The notes beneath the pieces were generated by a model that was not told the origin of the DNA, did not search any database, and saw only the letters and a list, made by a program, of their open reading frames with translations. A DNA stretch of 64,000 nucleotides, taken from the NCBI RefSeq assembly GCF_040183065.1, contig NC_091117.1, positions 111,107,001 to 111,171,000 on the forward strand, given 5' to 3'. This DNA comes from Periplaneta americana (lineage: Eukaryota; Arthropoda; Insecta; Blattodea; Blattidae). Both the position numbers and the translations under genes were made by a program. Position 1 is the stretch's first letter; each line of letters opens with the position of its first letter. This document shows, piece after piece, positions 43,534 to 54,884 of this stretch.

Positions 43534-45399
43534 TTAATGTAAGTAGGCTGGTGATGAAGTGGATCGTAGTTCCTGAGTGGGATACCAAGCATCTCTTGAT
43601 GGAATGGCCCCTCTTAGTAAGTTGTACCTGAAGTCACTGTTATACTGATTACTGCGAAAATGACTTGCACATATATAGGCCCTTCTGTAAGGATGAGGAT
43701 TTTCTGCCACAGCTGCCCACATTTGGTACCTGTTACAATCAAAATTCTATTATTAAGTATCGTCGAAAAATACACAAATCAGGGTTGGTATTAATTTAAA
43801 TTAATGATTTAATCATGATGTAAATAAAATAATTTTCATTTTATTTACATGAGATAATTGTTACTACTTAAATCACAGATTAAAATTATATGCACCTAAC
43901 ATGGTTAAGATGAGAAATTAAATTCCTGAAGAAAAAAATATAAACGTTTTTACATATGACTGTTCTGCTGCTTCTTAAAACTATTAGCAATATATATGAG
44001 TAGCAAACTTGCAAAACTTGACATGTCCATTTTTAAAAAATACAATTCAGATGCCAAAAACTTGCATCTCTGCAATGAATAAAATATTTTATATGGTGAA
44101 ATATATTTTTCTTCCTATAAATTCATATAAAATTTCACCACAGGAAAATCTTTGTTTATTACAGACATATAATTCTAGCATTTGCTGAAGAAATGGACAG
44201 GTTTTGAAAGTTTGCTTCTCATATGTCTTTTCCTAAATCCTAATTAAGGAGCAACAGAACACATGGTACAGGTAGTCAAGTCAAGTAGAGCCTACTTTCG
44301 GAATCACAACCTAATTAAAGCATAGTATGATGCTGAGGATTGAAATGAATAGCTGTAGCTCATAACAATATTCAAAGTAAAATATATATGAGTAGCAAAC
44401 TTGCAAAACTTGACATGTCCATTTTTAAAAAATACAATTCAGATGCCAAAAACTTGCATCTCTGCAATGAATAAAATATTTTATATGGTGAAATATATTT
44501 TTCTTCCTATAAATTCATATAAAATTTCACCACAGGAAAATCTTTGTTTATTACAGACATATAATTCTAGCATTTGCTGAAGAAATGGACAGGTTTTGAA
44601 AGTTTGCTTCTCATATGTCTTTTCCTAAATCCTAATTAAGGAGCAACAGAACACATGGTACAGGTAGTCAAGTCAAGTAGAGCCTACTTTCGGAATCACA
44701 ACCTAATTAAAGCATAGTATGATGCTGAGGATTGAAATGAATAGCTGTAGCTCATAACAATATTCAAAGTAAAAGTTGCACAATGCCAAATGGACTACGT
44801 ATTTATTTTGAAAACACACAATGCTAAGCTCTTCTGATAAATTTATTTGTAAATATTAATTTCCCTAAATAGTTGAATTCTTTTCTAATGAATAACAAAC
44901 TGAGCATAATATCTTGCCTAAGTCCAAGCTAATTATTATTATCATTAAGTGCAGGTTATTAGTGCTGTAACTCTTCATGTATTAATAATGAGGCCTATGT
45001 GTAAACATAGTAAATTATTTTTGAAGCGATGTTGTTAATTACTTAAAATAACACATTAAAAATAGACAATTATGTAGGAACTAATGCACAAATTAAGTTT
45101 AAATGAATTACAAAAGAAGTCAAAAACTCATTTTAATAAACAAATCTGATTTCGACAAAAAAAATTCTCACTTAAATTAAAAAATCACTACAGTTTACCA
45201 ACCCTGACTATTTACTGAAGATATATATGGATATCTTTGCATTGAGCTTATGCCAACGGCATTGCTTACCTTTTAAGCTGTGCTGCATTACTTGGCACAG
45301 GAAACAGGAATAACCAGGTCTTATCATTACTATCCGATTTCTGTCAATACACTGCAGCACATTCGCAGTGTAAAACTCCTCCATTTGTTTTTCTATTAA
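43534..45399 (-). pseudogene. THAP-domain gene relic, two exons (45399-45270, 43730-43534)
   Basis: Exon 1 (45399-45270) follows an acceptor (tgtttcag) and ends AAG|GTAAGC. In one frame it reads HCECAAVY-TGA-QKSDSNDKTWLFLFPVPSNAAQLK. Exon 2 (43730-43534, acceptor gtaacag) continues in phase as RYQMWAAVAENPHPYRRAYI then CASHFRSNQYNS and LLRGAIPS. This is the C2CH THAP zinc finger (C-x4-C, W, C-x2-H-F, A-V/I-P). The second Cys is replaced by TGA (45346-45344). A possible earlier exon ends AAAG|GTAAGC at about 45711. The protein would stop soon after the THAP domain (RSTSSPAYLH). THAP domains bind DNA and occur in transposases and host regulators. Confidence 0.6.
43991..44774. repeat. perfect 392-bp tandem duplication
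   Basis: Units 43991-44382 and 44383-44774 start tatatatgagtagcaaactt. I see no difference between them. It lies in the intron of the THAP relic. Confidence 0.95.
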
Positions 45400-45402
45400 C
45401 TG

Positions 45403-46353
45403 AAACAAACCAGCAGTAGGCTAGTATCATATAATGCATTAATAACACTACATTTCATAGAACAATTGAAGGATTGCAGTATAATCGACGTTTGTGAAAT
45501 ATTCCTGGAAAAATTCTATCCACGAGTCTATAAAAATAATAAATAATTCCGGCAATTTAACTCTGGTTAAGAATTAAACCGGGAACAACATATTTAGTCA
45601 TATCAGATTCTGTCCCACGAATTTTAAGATGTCTGACCAACTTAAGTTACCTACCGGTATATACAAAATTAAGATGTTCGTTCATACCCAAAGTGTATAT
45701 TAACTCTGTTAGCTTACCTTTAAAGCTCTTGGCGTAATTGCAGTTAGGCCTAATACACTCTTGTAATTCAACACAGAAGTCAGTTTGCCGTCAGTTCATC
45801 ATGTGGTAGTGGTAGAAGGAAGGTAATCGCGTTCTGAAGTTTATCCCTTAAAACAATTACAGATCTCAGTTTAATAAACGTTTAAGATATGATGGAAGAA
45901 TTCAGTTTAAATTTAAAAAACATGATGGCGCAGTTAAGCTGAATCTACACGGTTCAGTTTTTCATGCTCGTACGCACGCAGTCAGGGAAGAATATTGAAG
46001 GAATCAAGTTTAAAGCGCTTGTTGAATTAAGATACATTAAGATTTTCTATCTACAAGGTACGCCATATCGCTTGAATGTGTGAAGTTGAAAGAAAAGTTG
46101 AACCGTGTAGATGACGTGAAATCTTGTAATCTCAAACGTATTTCTTTCTTACCTTTAACGTTGCGAATTATTTCTTGTTGCAGGAAAGCACCAGTAACTT
46201 CTAAATTAACTCGATCTGTTCAAATTTCTTCCTTAAGCAGCCATGTTCGTCCTTTCCATAATTTATACAAGATTTAAACAGAATAGGAATGCCAACATCC
46301 AACAATTGATCAACTGAACAAATGAGGTTAATAGGTCATACACAGTAGACTAA
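45403..46353. other. no confident gene; possible upstream THAP exon at 45712-45780
   Basis: A donor-like AAAG|GTAAGC on the minus strand at 45711 closes a short open piece (TDFCVELQECIRPNCNYAKS) whose phase would fit THAP exon 1. Unproven. The rest has no feature. Confidence 0.3.
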
Positions 46354-46409
46354 GGCCGGTTACACACTATACCGAGAAATGTGTAATGTGAAATGTGTGC
46401 CGAGAAATG

Positions 46410-47029
46410 TGTTTAATCGAAAGCATTGGTTTAAATGGAACGTCACACACTACAACGAGTTTCTCGCTCACCTCGCGCGAGGTAAACGCATTTCTCGCTC
46501 TGATCGCTAGCCCAGCGAATTTTTCAAGACACATTCGACCTCTGTCAACGATTACAATTACACACAGATATCGTGAAAACATTTTTCAGCTGTTTTAAAT
46601 GCAGAAAACTTAGCAAAATTGTTCTATGTCAGATCGGCCATTGACATTTTTTGGTGTCATACAAATAAGTATGATACACGAGACGATAACTATAATAATA
46701 CTAAATTGAAGGTCTCCCCGGTAAAAGGAATGCAACATCAAATTATTAAAATATATGATGTGGGTAGGAAAAGAAATTTTAAAGCATTTATTTATAACAA
46801 ATTATTGAACTCAATGGCTGAATAAATGTTTATCCCTGTTTAGTGAAATGATTGTGATAGTAAATAAAGCAATAATAAAATATGCTCCTGAAATAATTTT
46901 CCTTTCTATTGAAACATGAATTTACAGTTTTGTTCGTTATGTCCAATTTCGGGGGAGGTTTTCAAATAAAAGAAGAAAATAAATATGGAAGAAGATAACC
47001 GATTTAATCAGACATTAATTAGGTTAGGT
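46410..47029. other. left interior of the long-TIR element; no gene
   Basis: A further GC-rich segment (46450-46515, tttctcgctcacctcgcg) echoes the right end. A 68-codon frame at 46619-46825 has no recognised domain. Confidence 0.4.
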
Positions 47030-47532
47030 GGCAATGGTAAAGTTTAGCGGTCCCTGCTTAGGTCGTTCTTGCACGCATGAAAATAACAATGATACCTATA
47101 ACAGAGCGTTTAGAATAGAAAGTGTGGTAACTCGGCAAGGGTCTAATGGGACTTTTAAACCCCCTAGTGTCGCCGCGGCAACTGAGCGAAACATTGGCGT
47201 GGCGATCGTTCTAAGATTGCAGTTTTCCTCTTAATACTGTGGACAGAGCATGTAGAACTCGTTCTGCTATGGAATTAAGAAGATATTTCTTGTGGTGTTC
47301 GGGTGATTTTTATTATGCCGTTTATGTGAGTGAGTAGTAATAAGCCTAATTGTTTTGTTCTTGATGTAAATCCAATTATAGATACTCTATAATCTGTAAG
47401 GAAGAGACTTTCTTTTATCCATCCATAGACTAGACTATTTTTCAGAAGTGGTGTAGAGCAATTCCACGAACACAGAAAACTGTATGCTCGTTCTTATATC
47501 TGTGATATCCATTTTTCTGCGGTTTTGATTGT

Positions 47533-47767
47533 GATTTTTTAAAATTATGATTTATTTAATGACGCTCGCAACTGCAGAGGTTATATCAGCTTCGCCGGTG
47601 TGTCGGAATTTTGTCCCACAGGAGTTTTTTTTACATGCCATTAAATCTACTGACATGAGACTGTCGCATTTAAACACACTTAAATGCCATCGATCTCGGC
47701 CGGGATCGAACCAGCAACCTCGAGCATTGAAAGCCAGCGCTATATTAACTGCGCTACCGAGGGCGAC
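47533..47767 (-). mobile_element. tRNA-derived SINE (type E) with 10-bp TSD
   Basis: Target duplication ttttgattgt at 47523-47532 and 47768-47777. On the minus strand the head is gccctcggtagcgcagttaa (A box) and tggttcgatcccggccgaga (B box). The body includes catttaagtgtgtttaaatg and the tail attaaataaatcata. I recall this family from several insect orders. Confidence 0.88.
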
Positions 47768-47971
47768 TTTTGATTGTAAGAGCCGATAAATTTATTATTG
47801 CCAGTAAAGATGTAGGACTTCCACGCAAGAACTGGCGACCAAAACCGTATGCTATAACACATATTTTCCCAAACTTGCCTCGATATCTTAAAAAAAGAAA
47901 CGAAGAGAAAATATCCAACGAAGAGGACATCAATCCGTTCTCATAACAATGTATCCTTACCAAGTACCAAG

Positions 47972-48040
47972 TACCAATTCCATTGACGCTAAATAATCCA
48001 GCAGTTGATACAGCATCGTTAAATATCCGAGTAAAAAATG
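47972..48040 (+). mobile_element. 5'-truncated SINE type A tail
   Basis: gacgctaaataatccagcag and ttgatacagcatcgttaaat match the type A tail. Confidence 0.65.
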
Positions 48041-49163
48041 ATTGGATGTGACACCCGAAAATCAGAAGAACACCTTAGTTGATCATGCGCTTGTATGCAT
48101 TTATGTACCAATACTCCATACCTGAATGCCCAAAATTATGTCTAGTTACATTGACCGTAATTCCTTCCAGTGAATGAACTCCAGACCAGCATTTCAGCTG
48201 TTTAGTGTGAGTTTTTCAAAATCAATACTTTTTTAGAGTCATAAACTGTGATGGGTTCGAGGAAAGTGAAAATACAAAAGAATTCAAAGGTGAATGAACG
48301 ACCTTGCAGATACGTTGAACTCAAAGGCTCCCTCGTCTGCCCTGTACAAAGGATTCTAGCATTACACGATTTTAGAAAATATATGACACGTAATTGACAA
48401 TATAAAGGACACGTTTGCCTAAGAAAGAACCCTTGAATTATTTAGAGTGACAATTCAGAACACTAGCGAAATATATTAATTCTTGTGGGATAGCAGATTT
48501 AAATATTTTCAGACAGAAAAAAAATTAACTAGGATCCTCTAGAGCGATATTTTGGAATTAGAAAATGATTATCTTGTGATGATTACCATAGACTTTCTAC
48601 ATGTGAAGATTTTTCAATCTATGTGCCGGTTAAAAATGTGCTGTATTAAAGTGCTAATTGTGAACTCCTAATTGAATCCAAGCACCTAGCTTCTACTTCA
48701 TTAAATATGCATGTTTAATTATTAATTATTTTATTTTTAATAATAGCACTTTAGCCGTAATTAACGTAAAAGTTATTTCGGTAACAAAAGTACAGTATAA
48801 TTCTACTTTGCATCTAGGCTAGAACTTAATCTGGTTTGCAATTTTATTACATTTGTTTATTACGTTTCCACATCATAAGAGATTTCTAATCGAGCATATG
48901 AGAAAGTAATAGACCTCATGGAAAAGTCGTTAATTTAATATTCTCCAATAAGTAGCATACAACTACTTAATATAGTGCTACCAAATTGTTTTAATTTTAC
49001 AAAACACAAAATAACCTAGGTATTTAAAAAGATCAAAACTTACATTAGCATAGATATAATATCGAAGTTTAATTTATGAGTCTAAGTTGCACGTAATATT
49101 TTTTGTTCCCCTGAATTACGTATAAACCAGATACAACTGCAACTAATGACTAAATAGTAGATA
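48041..49163. other. no gene seen
   Basis: About 1.1 kb of AT-rich interior of the 47030-54876 element, with no supported feature. Confidence 0.5.
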
Positions 49164-50030
49164 AAAACTATTGGTGTCTCCTTTATTATATTACAATCTT
49201 TCTTGTGTATAAAAACTATAATTTCATGTCAATGCGTACTTTATAATGCCATAAAAATTTTCAGTTTGCTGTACTTTTTTTTTTGCGTATTTCTGGCTGA
49301 AGCCGGCACAATGTTCCATTTTTCGGTTAATTAATATATTTACTATTCAGGGTTGTGTTATATAACTCACAATTTGTTAATATAGTAATATTACATTTTT
49401 AAAGAAGTAAAATATTGTAGGCCTAACTAAGTACTTTACAATATATTCTTATCTAATGGGTTATTTTTAAAAACCTTTTTCATTCACTTGAATAGCGATC
49501 TTGAAACTGGGCACTGAAAATAGGGCTAGCGCCACTCGGCAACGATCCACTGAACTAGAGGAAGTAACGTCTTCTACCCGCTCTGGCGGTAGTAAAAAAG
49601 TATTGGTGAAAATATAATGTCCCATTTGATGTATTATATTATACTTTCTTGTACATCGAAAACTATAATTTTGTGTCAAAATGTACTTACAACAACACAA
49701 AAATGTTCAGTTTTGCGAAGCTGTACTTTTTTTGCGTTCTTCTCTCTGAAGCTGACAGAATGTTCCAGTTTACTGTTGATTATTATACTCGTATTTACGA
49801 TTCAGGAGTGAATGATATAACTCAAGAGTAGTTAATGTAGTAGTATTACATTTTTTAAATAAGTAAAATGTTGTGATAAACTATAATATACTTTTATCTA
49901 GTGGGTATTTTAAAAACATCTGCATTGACTCGAATAGCGCTCCTGAAACTGAGAACAGAAAGCAGAGCGAGCGCCGCTCTGTGACGAACCGCTGGACTAG
50001 TGGAAGTATCGTCACTTTCTCTTCTACCCC
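49164..50030. repeat. diverged tandem repeat of about 430 bp at the Jockey 5' end
   Basis: Copy 1 (49164-49592) and copy 2 (49594-50030) share attggtg, tttcttgt, ctataatttt(g/c), gctgtactttttttt, gaa(g/t)c(g/c)g.ca.aatgttcca, ttaatatagt and aatagcg, about 70-75 per cent alike by eye. They may be 5' UTR monomers of the LINE, or a LINE inserted beside an older piece of its own kind. Confidence 0.65.
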
Positions 50031-50223
50031 AGTTGGCTGTGGTACGCGGTGGAGAGCAGTCCTAGTCAGTTAGTAGCTGCGTCTTTTTGCGTACAGTGCT
50101 CACATTGTGTTTAACTTTCACTAGTGTTCAGATTATTTAAAATTTGTGCTGAAAGCAAGTTCTTAATTTTTGTGTGTTAATTACAATTATTATATTTATT
50201 TGAGTTACATTCTCTTCGTTTTT

Positions 50224-50244
50224 GGGCCGTCTGTAGACGGACCC
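50224..50244 (+). promoter_or_regulatory. hairpin just upstream of Jockey ORF1
   Basis: ccgtc-tgta-gacgg with flanking ggg/ccc can form a short strong stem 20 bases before the ATG at 50264. Function unknown. Confidence 0.35.
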
Positions 50245-50263
50245 ATTGTGTTGTTTATTCAAT

Positions 50264-51731
50264 ATGACTTCTAATGAAAATTCGAGTGATTTCAGTGAAA
50301 TTATAACTACTGCTCAGGTTCATTCAGACATCTATGATGCTGCTATAAATCCACAACTGGAAAAGAATGTCATTTCTTCGCATATTGATGAAGTTCATAA
50401 CTCTTCTGGAACACGGCGTAAAGTCGGAAAAATGTCCTCACCTAGAGAAGCCGACATACATGAATTTAAATTCAAGTCAGTACATAGTAAAATGAAGGGA
50501 GTTCTTCCCCGAACTTCAGCTACTCGTTTGTATAAGAAAATGGGAACTACAGTTCCGGTGAAAACTAACAATGTTTTCCAACCACTATTAGAAGATCCAG
50601 AAATTGAAATAGATAATTCTATAAGTCAACAACCTACATCACAAATGGATTTTTCCACCACAGAAGAAAAATCTGCAAATTCCCAAAATGGAAGTCGGAA
50701 ACATAAGCCACCACCCCCTATTGTGGTAACAAGTAAAATTGATTACTTTAAGTTGCAACAAACTTTGAAGAACTCGCTTCAAATATTAGCAGAAGGGAAG
50801 TTTAGTCCTGTCGGTCTGAAACTATATGTTTCAACAAAAGATGATTTTGAGAAATTACAAGATTATTTGATTCTGCAAAAATATAATTTCTATACCTTTC
50901 CTTATAACATTTCAAAAGTATTGAAAGTTGTTCTAAAAGGACTTCCAAATGAATCCTCGTCTGAAGAAATCCTAACTGAACTTCGGAGTTTAAATTATCC
51001 TATTGAGTCAGTTCGACAATTAAGAAAAAAAGTCCAAGATGAAAACACAGTCTTAATGACATGGTTGCCTATGCCAATTTGGGTCCTGACAGTAAATCAA
51101 TTACAAGACAAACCCGATATTCGTCAGTTACGCAGTCTTTGCCATCTTAGAGTGGAAATTGAAGATTACATCTCCCGGCAAGGGGCGATTCAATGTTACA
51201 AGTGTCAAGGGTTTGGCCACAAGGCTCATTCACGCCACATCCAACCACGATGTGTTAAATGTGGTGAGAGCCATGAATCATATTCTTGTCAAAAAACCTA
51301 CTTCTATTCCTGCAAAATGTGCAAATTGCCAAGGGGATCATCCTGCTAATTTTAGACAGTGTCCAAAATACCAAGCTTACGTAAATGGAGTGAAAACCAG
51401 GAATCCTACCCATAAGAAGCAGCCAGATCTTTCTGCCCAGTCTTTTCCTCCACTTCCTGTCACTCAACAGGTTATTAAAGGATTCCGAAAGGTAAATATC
51501 GATAATAATACTCGACAGGCACCAGATCAATTTGCTGACAGTTCATCTTTTAGTCAATTTTTTCATGAATTGAGAGAATGGTGGAACTTTTTAAAAACAT
51601 TCAATATCAGTTATTATTTAAGATGTTTACATCAAACCTTCTTGCAAGTGAAGCAACAAAATGATATTTTTAATAAAATATCAGTGTTCATAGATGGTGT
51701 TTCTAGTCTGTTTGGAAATGGAACAAAATAA
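50264..51731 (+). pseudogene. Jockey ORF1 (gag-like RNA-binding protein), one frameshift
   Basis: Starts MTSNENSSDFSEIITTAQ (an in-frame ATG 6 codons upstream at 50246 is less likely). A low-complexity N-terminus is followed by the PRE_C2HC-type gag region (SKIDYFKLQQTLKNSLQILA, KVVLKGLPNESSSEEIL, PDIRQLRSLCHLRVEIEDY). Then come the CCHC knuckles CYKCQGFGHKAHS..., CVKCGESHESYSC and, in the next frame, CANCQGDHPANFRQC. The frame changes at an A6 run (51291-51296). The stop is at 51729-51731, overlapping the ORF2 start by 14 bases. ORF1 proteins coat LINE RNA. The shift is probably a decay mutation, though an A6 run could also slip. Confidence 0.85.
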
Positions 51732-54404
51732 ACCCAGACAAAAGTTACACAAGCCACTAAAAATAGTGACCTGGAATGCCAATGGAGTGGCTAGGGATAA
51801 AAATGTACTTGACGACTTTTTACATCAGCATGATATAGATGTGTTTTTAATCACAGAAACTCAATTAACACCTAATAAGAGACTCAGCGTTAAAAATTAT
51901 ACAGTGTATCGCTCTGATGGAAGTAATGGCCCTTTTGGTGGAACAGCTATCTTAATTAAAAATTGCATTAGACATTACAGAATACAATCACCCCAGCTTA
52001 CACACATATCTATAACTTTAATTGAAATTCAGTACAATAACGAAACCATTTTAATTGGATCGATGTATTGCTCTCCAAATAAGCCTTTCTTAGTTTCAGA
52101 ACTTGATGCAATATCTTGTATATCAAATAATTTTATAATTGGCGGTGACTTCAACGCTAAGAACATTGAGTGGAATTCACGCGTAACAACAACCAGAGGT
52201 CGCATACTCTCAAAACATGCTGACAAGCACGGCTATCAAATCTTAGCTCCTAACAAACCTACTTTCTACCCTCAAAATGCAAATCATAAACCAGATGTAC
52301 TTGATGGATTTCTTTTCAGATGTAATACTGTACCCCTGTTTATAGACACTTTACAAGAACTGTCCTCTGATCATAACCCTGTTGTTTTAATCATTGAAAG
52401 AGCAACTACTGAGAGGCTATTTCCTCAAGCTTTCTTAAGCAGCATGGATTGGTCGTCCTATCGGGGATATATTTCACAATCAATTTCTGCTAATCCATTG
52501 ATTACAACAAAAGAAGACATTGATGAAGGAATTAAAATCTTTGAAAATACTTTGAAAGCAGCAAAATATGCTTCACTAGAGAAAGAACCAATACAAAGTT
52601 ATCTCCATCAAAACTCGAATTTACGTCTACTAAGAATGGCTAAACAGAGAGCTCGTAAGCGCTGGCAAAAAACTAGATCACAAATTGACAAAAACGTATA
52701 TAACATTATGAAAAATAGAGTGCACAAAATGGCACTAGAAATCAAAGTTTCGAAATTTGAAAAAGATGTTGCTGATGCAGGACAGTCAAATAAAATTTGG
52801 ACAATCACCAAACGGTTAACCAAACATGATTCCTACTCTAAAAATCAACCTTTACATGGCAAAGATGGCCCAGTTTATAAGTCTTGTGAAAAAGCTGAAC
52901 TGATAGCCGATTGTTTTGAGAACCAATTTAAACCTGCTAATGAATGTGACAGCTTAGTTGAACATTATCGCCATGTCGAGGAAACTGTCAGCACATTCCT
53001 ACTATGTCCCGTATCCCAGTACATTTGTTTAACGAGCCCGTCAGAAGTCAAAACCATTATTAAACGCCTTAAACCAAAAAAGGCACCAGGTCCTGATAAA
53101 ATTAACAACATGGAACTTAAAAACTTACCTAGAAAGGCACTTATGTATATTACCAAGCTTTTCAATCAGTGTATAGCTCATCGATATTTTCCAGATGCTT
53201 GGAAACTTGCATATATTACTGCCATTCCCAAACAAAAGAAAAATCCAAAGGTTCCAGCAAATCGCAGACCAATAAGTTTGATTAATGCCCTTGGCAAAGT
53301 ATTCGAACGAATTCTTATGACCAGACTTCTACAAAGTGCACCAAACCTTATTCCACCCTATCAGGCTGCATATCAACAAGGTCTCTCTACAACACACCAA
53401 CTGCTGCGTCTTGTTGAACAAACAACTATCGGTTTCAACAACAGAGCTACTACCGTAGCAATATTTCTCGATGTCAAAAGTGCATTTGACTCTGTGTGGC
53501 ATACTGGTATAATTTATAAATTAATCCAATCAGAGGTTCCTGATGCACTGATTCATATTATTGCTGATTTTCTTCGGAACAGACGTTTCTGTGTTAAGGA
53601 AGACGGCTGTTTATCAAGACAAAAGAAAATTCAAGGATGAGTTCCGCAAGGCTCAGTACTGGGCCCTTACTTATATTGTGCATATACTTCAGATCTTCCA
53701 GAAACTGACGTCACCAGGTTAGCCTTATATGCAGATGATACACTAGCATACACTACACATCGTAATGCCGATCTAGCCATTGGTCGACTTCAACGGCATG
53801 TCCACCTTATAGAAGAATGGTTCCAACATTGGCGCTTAACTGTAAATACAATGAAGAGTCAAGTCATAGCCTTCAGTAGAACTCGAAGTGTACCAAAACT
53901 AAACTCACACTGTATGGTACTGCCCTTGAATTTCAGGATTCTGTTAAGTATCTTGGAATCCATTTGGATAGTCGTCTGTTATGGCATACCAACATTGCAA
54001 ACATACGAGCAAAAACAATAGCAAGAATGGTACAACTGTATCCCCTTTTAAAAACACGTGCATTGTCAACATCTAAAAAAGTAACAATTTATAAATTGCT
54101 GATTAGATCAGTGCTTTTGTATGGTTCTACAGTATGGGGATACGCACCTAAGACAACATTAGATCCCATTCGAGTTGTACAAAATAAAGTATTACGTGTA
54201 ATTCATAACAGCGGGTGGTACACAAGAAACGAAGAGATACATCAAGATCTAAAAGTGGAAAGTATCCCAATTATCATTAGGAGATTTGCTGAAACATTTT
54301 ATAAACAGGCACATTCCCACCAAAATGTGTATGTATCAAAACTAGGAACTTATAACCCTCAGTACTACACAAGACATCGTACACCTTTGTTCCTCTTCTC
54401 ATAG
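51718..54404 (+). pseudogene. Jockey ORF2 (endonuclease-RT), one stop and one frameshift
   Basis: From ATG 51718 (MEQNKPRQKLHKPLKIVTWN) an AP-type endonuclease is visible: TWNANG, FLITETQ (catalytic Glu), GGDFNAKN, SSDHNPV. RT motifs follow: KRLKPKKAPGPDKINN, NRRPISLINALGKVFERILM, AIFLDVKSAFDSVW (catalytic Asp), then TGA at 53638-53640 just before VPQGSVLGPYLY, then ALYADDTLAY (catalytic pair). A frame change near 53905 leads to KYLGIHLDSRLLWHTN, and the C-terminus ends at 54404. No RNase H, as usual for Jockey. Two lesions in about 890 codons: a young dead copy. Confidence 0.9.
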
Positions 54405-54884
54405 TTATCTGTCAAATTTGTTTTCATGCTGTTCATCCTGGTTATGACGGGAGTGCAGCATCATAAATGAACTACCTCTCAGCAATAAGTAAAAGTAATT
54501 AGGAACAGTCGGGAGATCACCCAAGATTTCGATACTGTATCCAAAAGTTGACGAATTTAAAAAAAAAAAAAAAAAAAAATCTCTTCTACCCGCTCTCCCT
54601 ATAATAAAGAATAATTTCATTTCGGGGTTCGAACCGTCGACTGACATTTAAAAGAGAGGTTAAAGTGACAGACGTTCATTGTGTAAATATAATCATAGAC
54701 AAATTAATATAATTGCGCTTTGTATGCCACTCTAGTGTCGGCTTCGTAAACTACGCCGTCAATTGCATACATAAAACCGTCAGACTTATTTTATTATGGC
54801 AGTGATTTTGAATCCCGTTGTACTTGCATGCGTGCAATAACGACCTAAGCAGGGACCGCTAAACTTTACCATTGCCGGTTAGGT

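Larger units (their letters stand above)
49585..54579 (+). mobile_element. nearly full-length Jockey-clade LINE
   Basis: 5' UTR, ORF1 (50264-51731), ORF2 (51718-54404), short 3' UTR and a poly-A run at 54549-54579. The word tcttctacccgctct occurs at 49570-49584 and directly after the poly-A (54582-54596), a likely 15-bp target duplication, although the left copy also belongs to the 430-bp repeat. Confidence 0.85.
47030..54876. mobile_element. DNA transposon with 50-bp TIRs and 8-bp TSD, type unassigned
   Basis: Left end GGCAATGGTAAAGTTTAGCG at 47030 and the same reading inward from 54876 on the minus strand. The match continues to about 50 bp with one mismatch. Target duplication ggttaggt at 47022-47029 and 54877-54884. 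No transposase of its own is visible; the interior is a SINE, a SINE tail, plain DNA and the Jockey LINE. The 8-bp TSD would suit hAT or P; long TIRs suit MULE. Confidence 0.8.
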
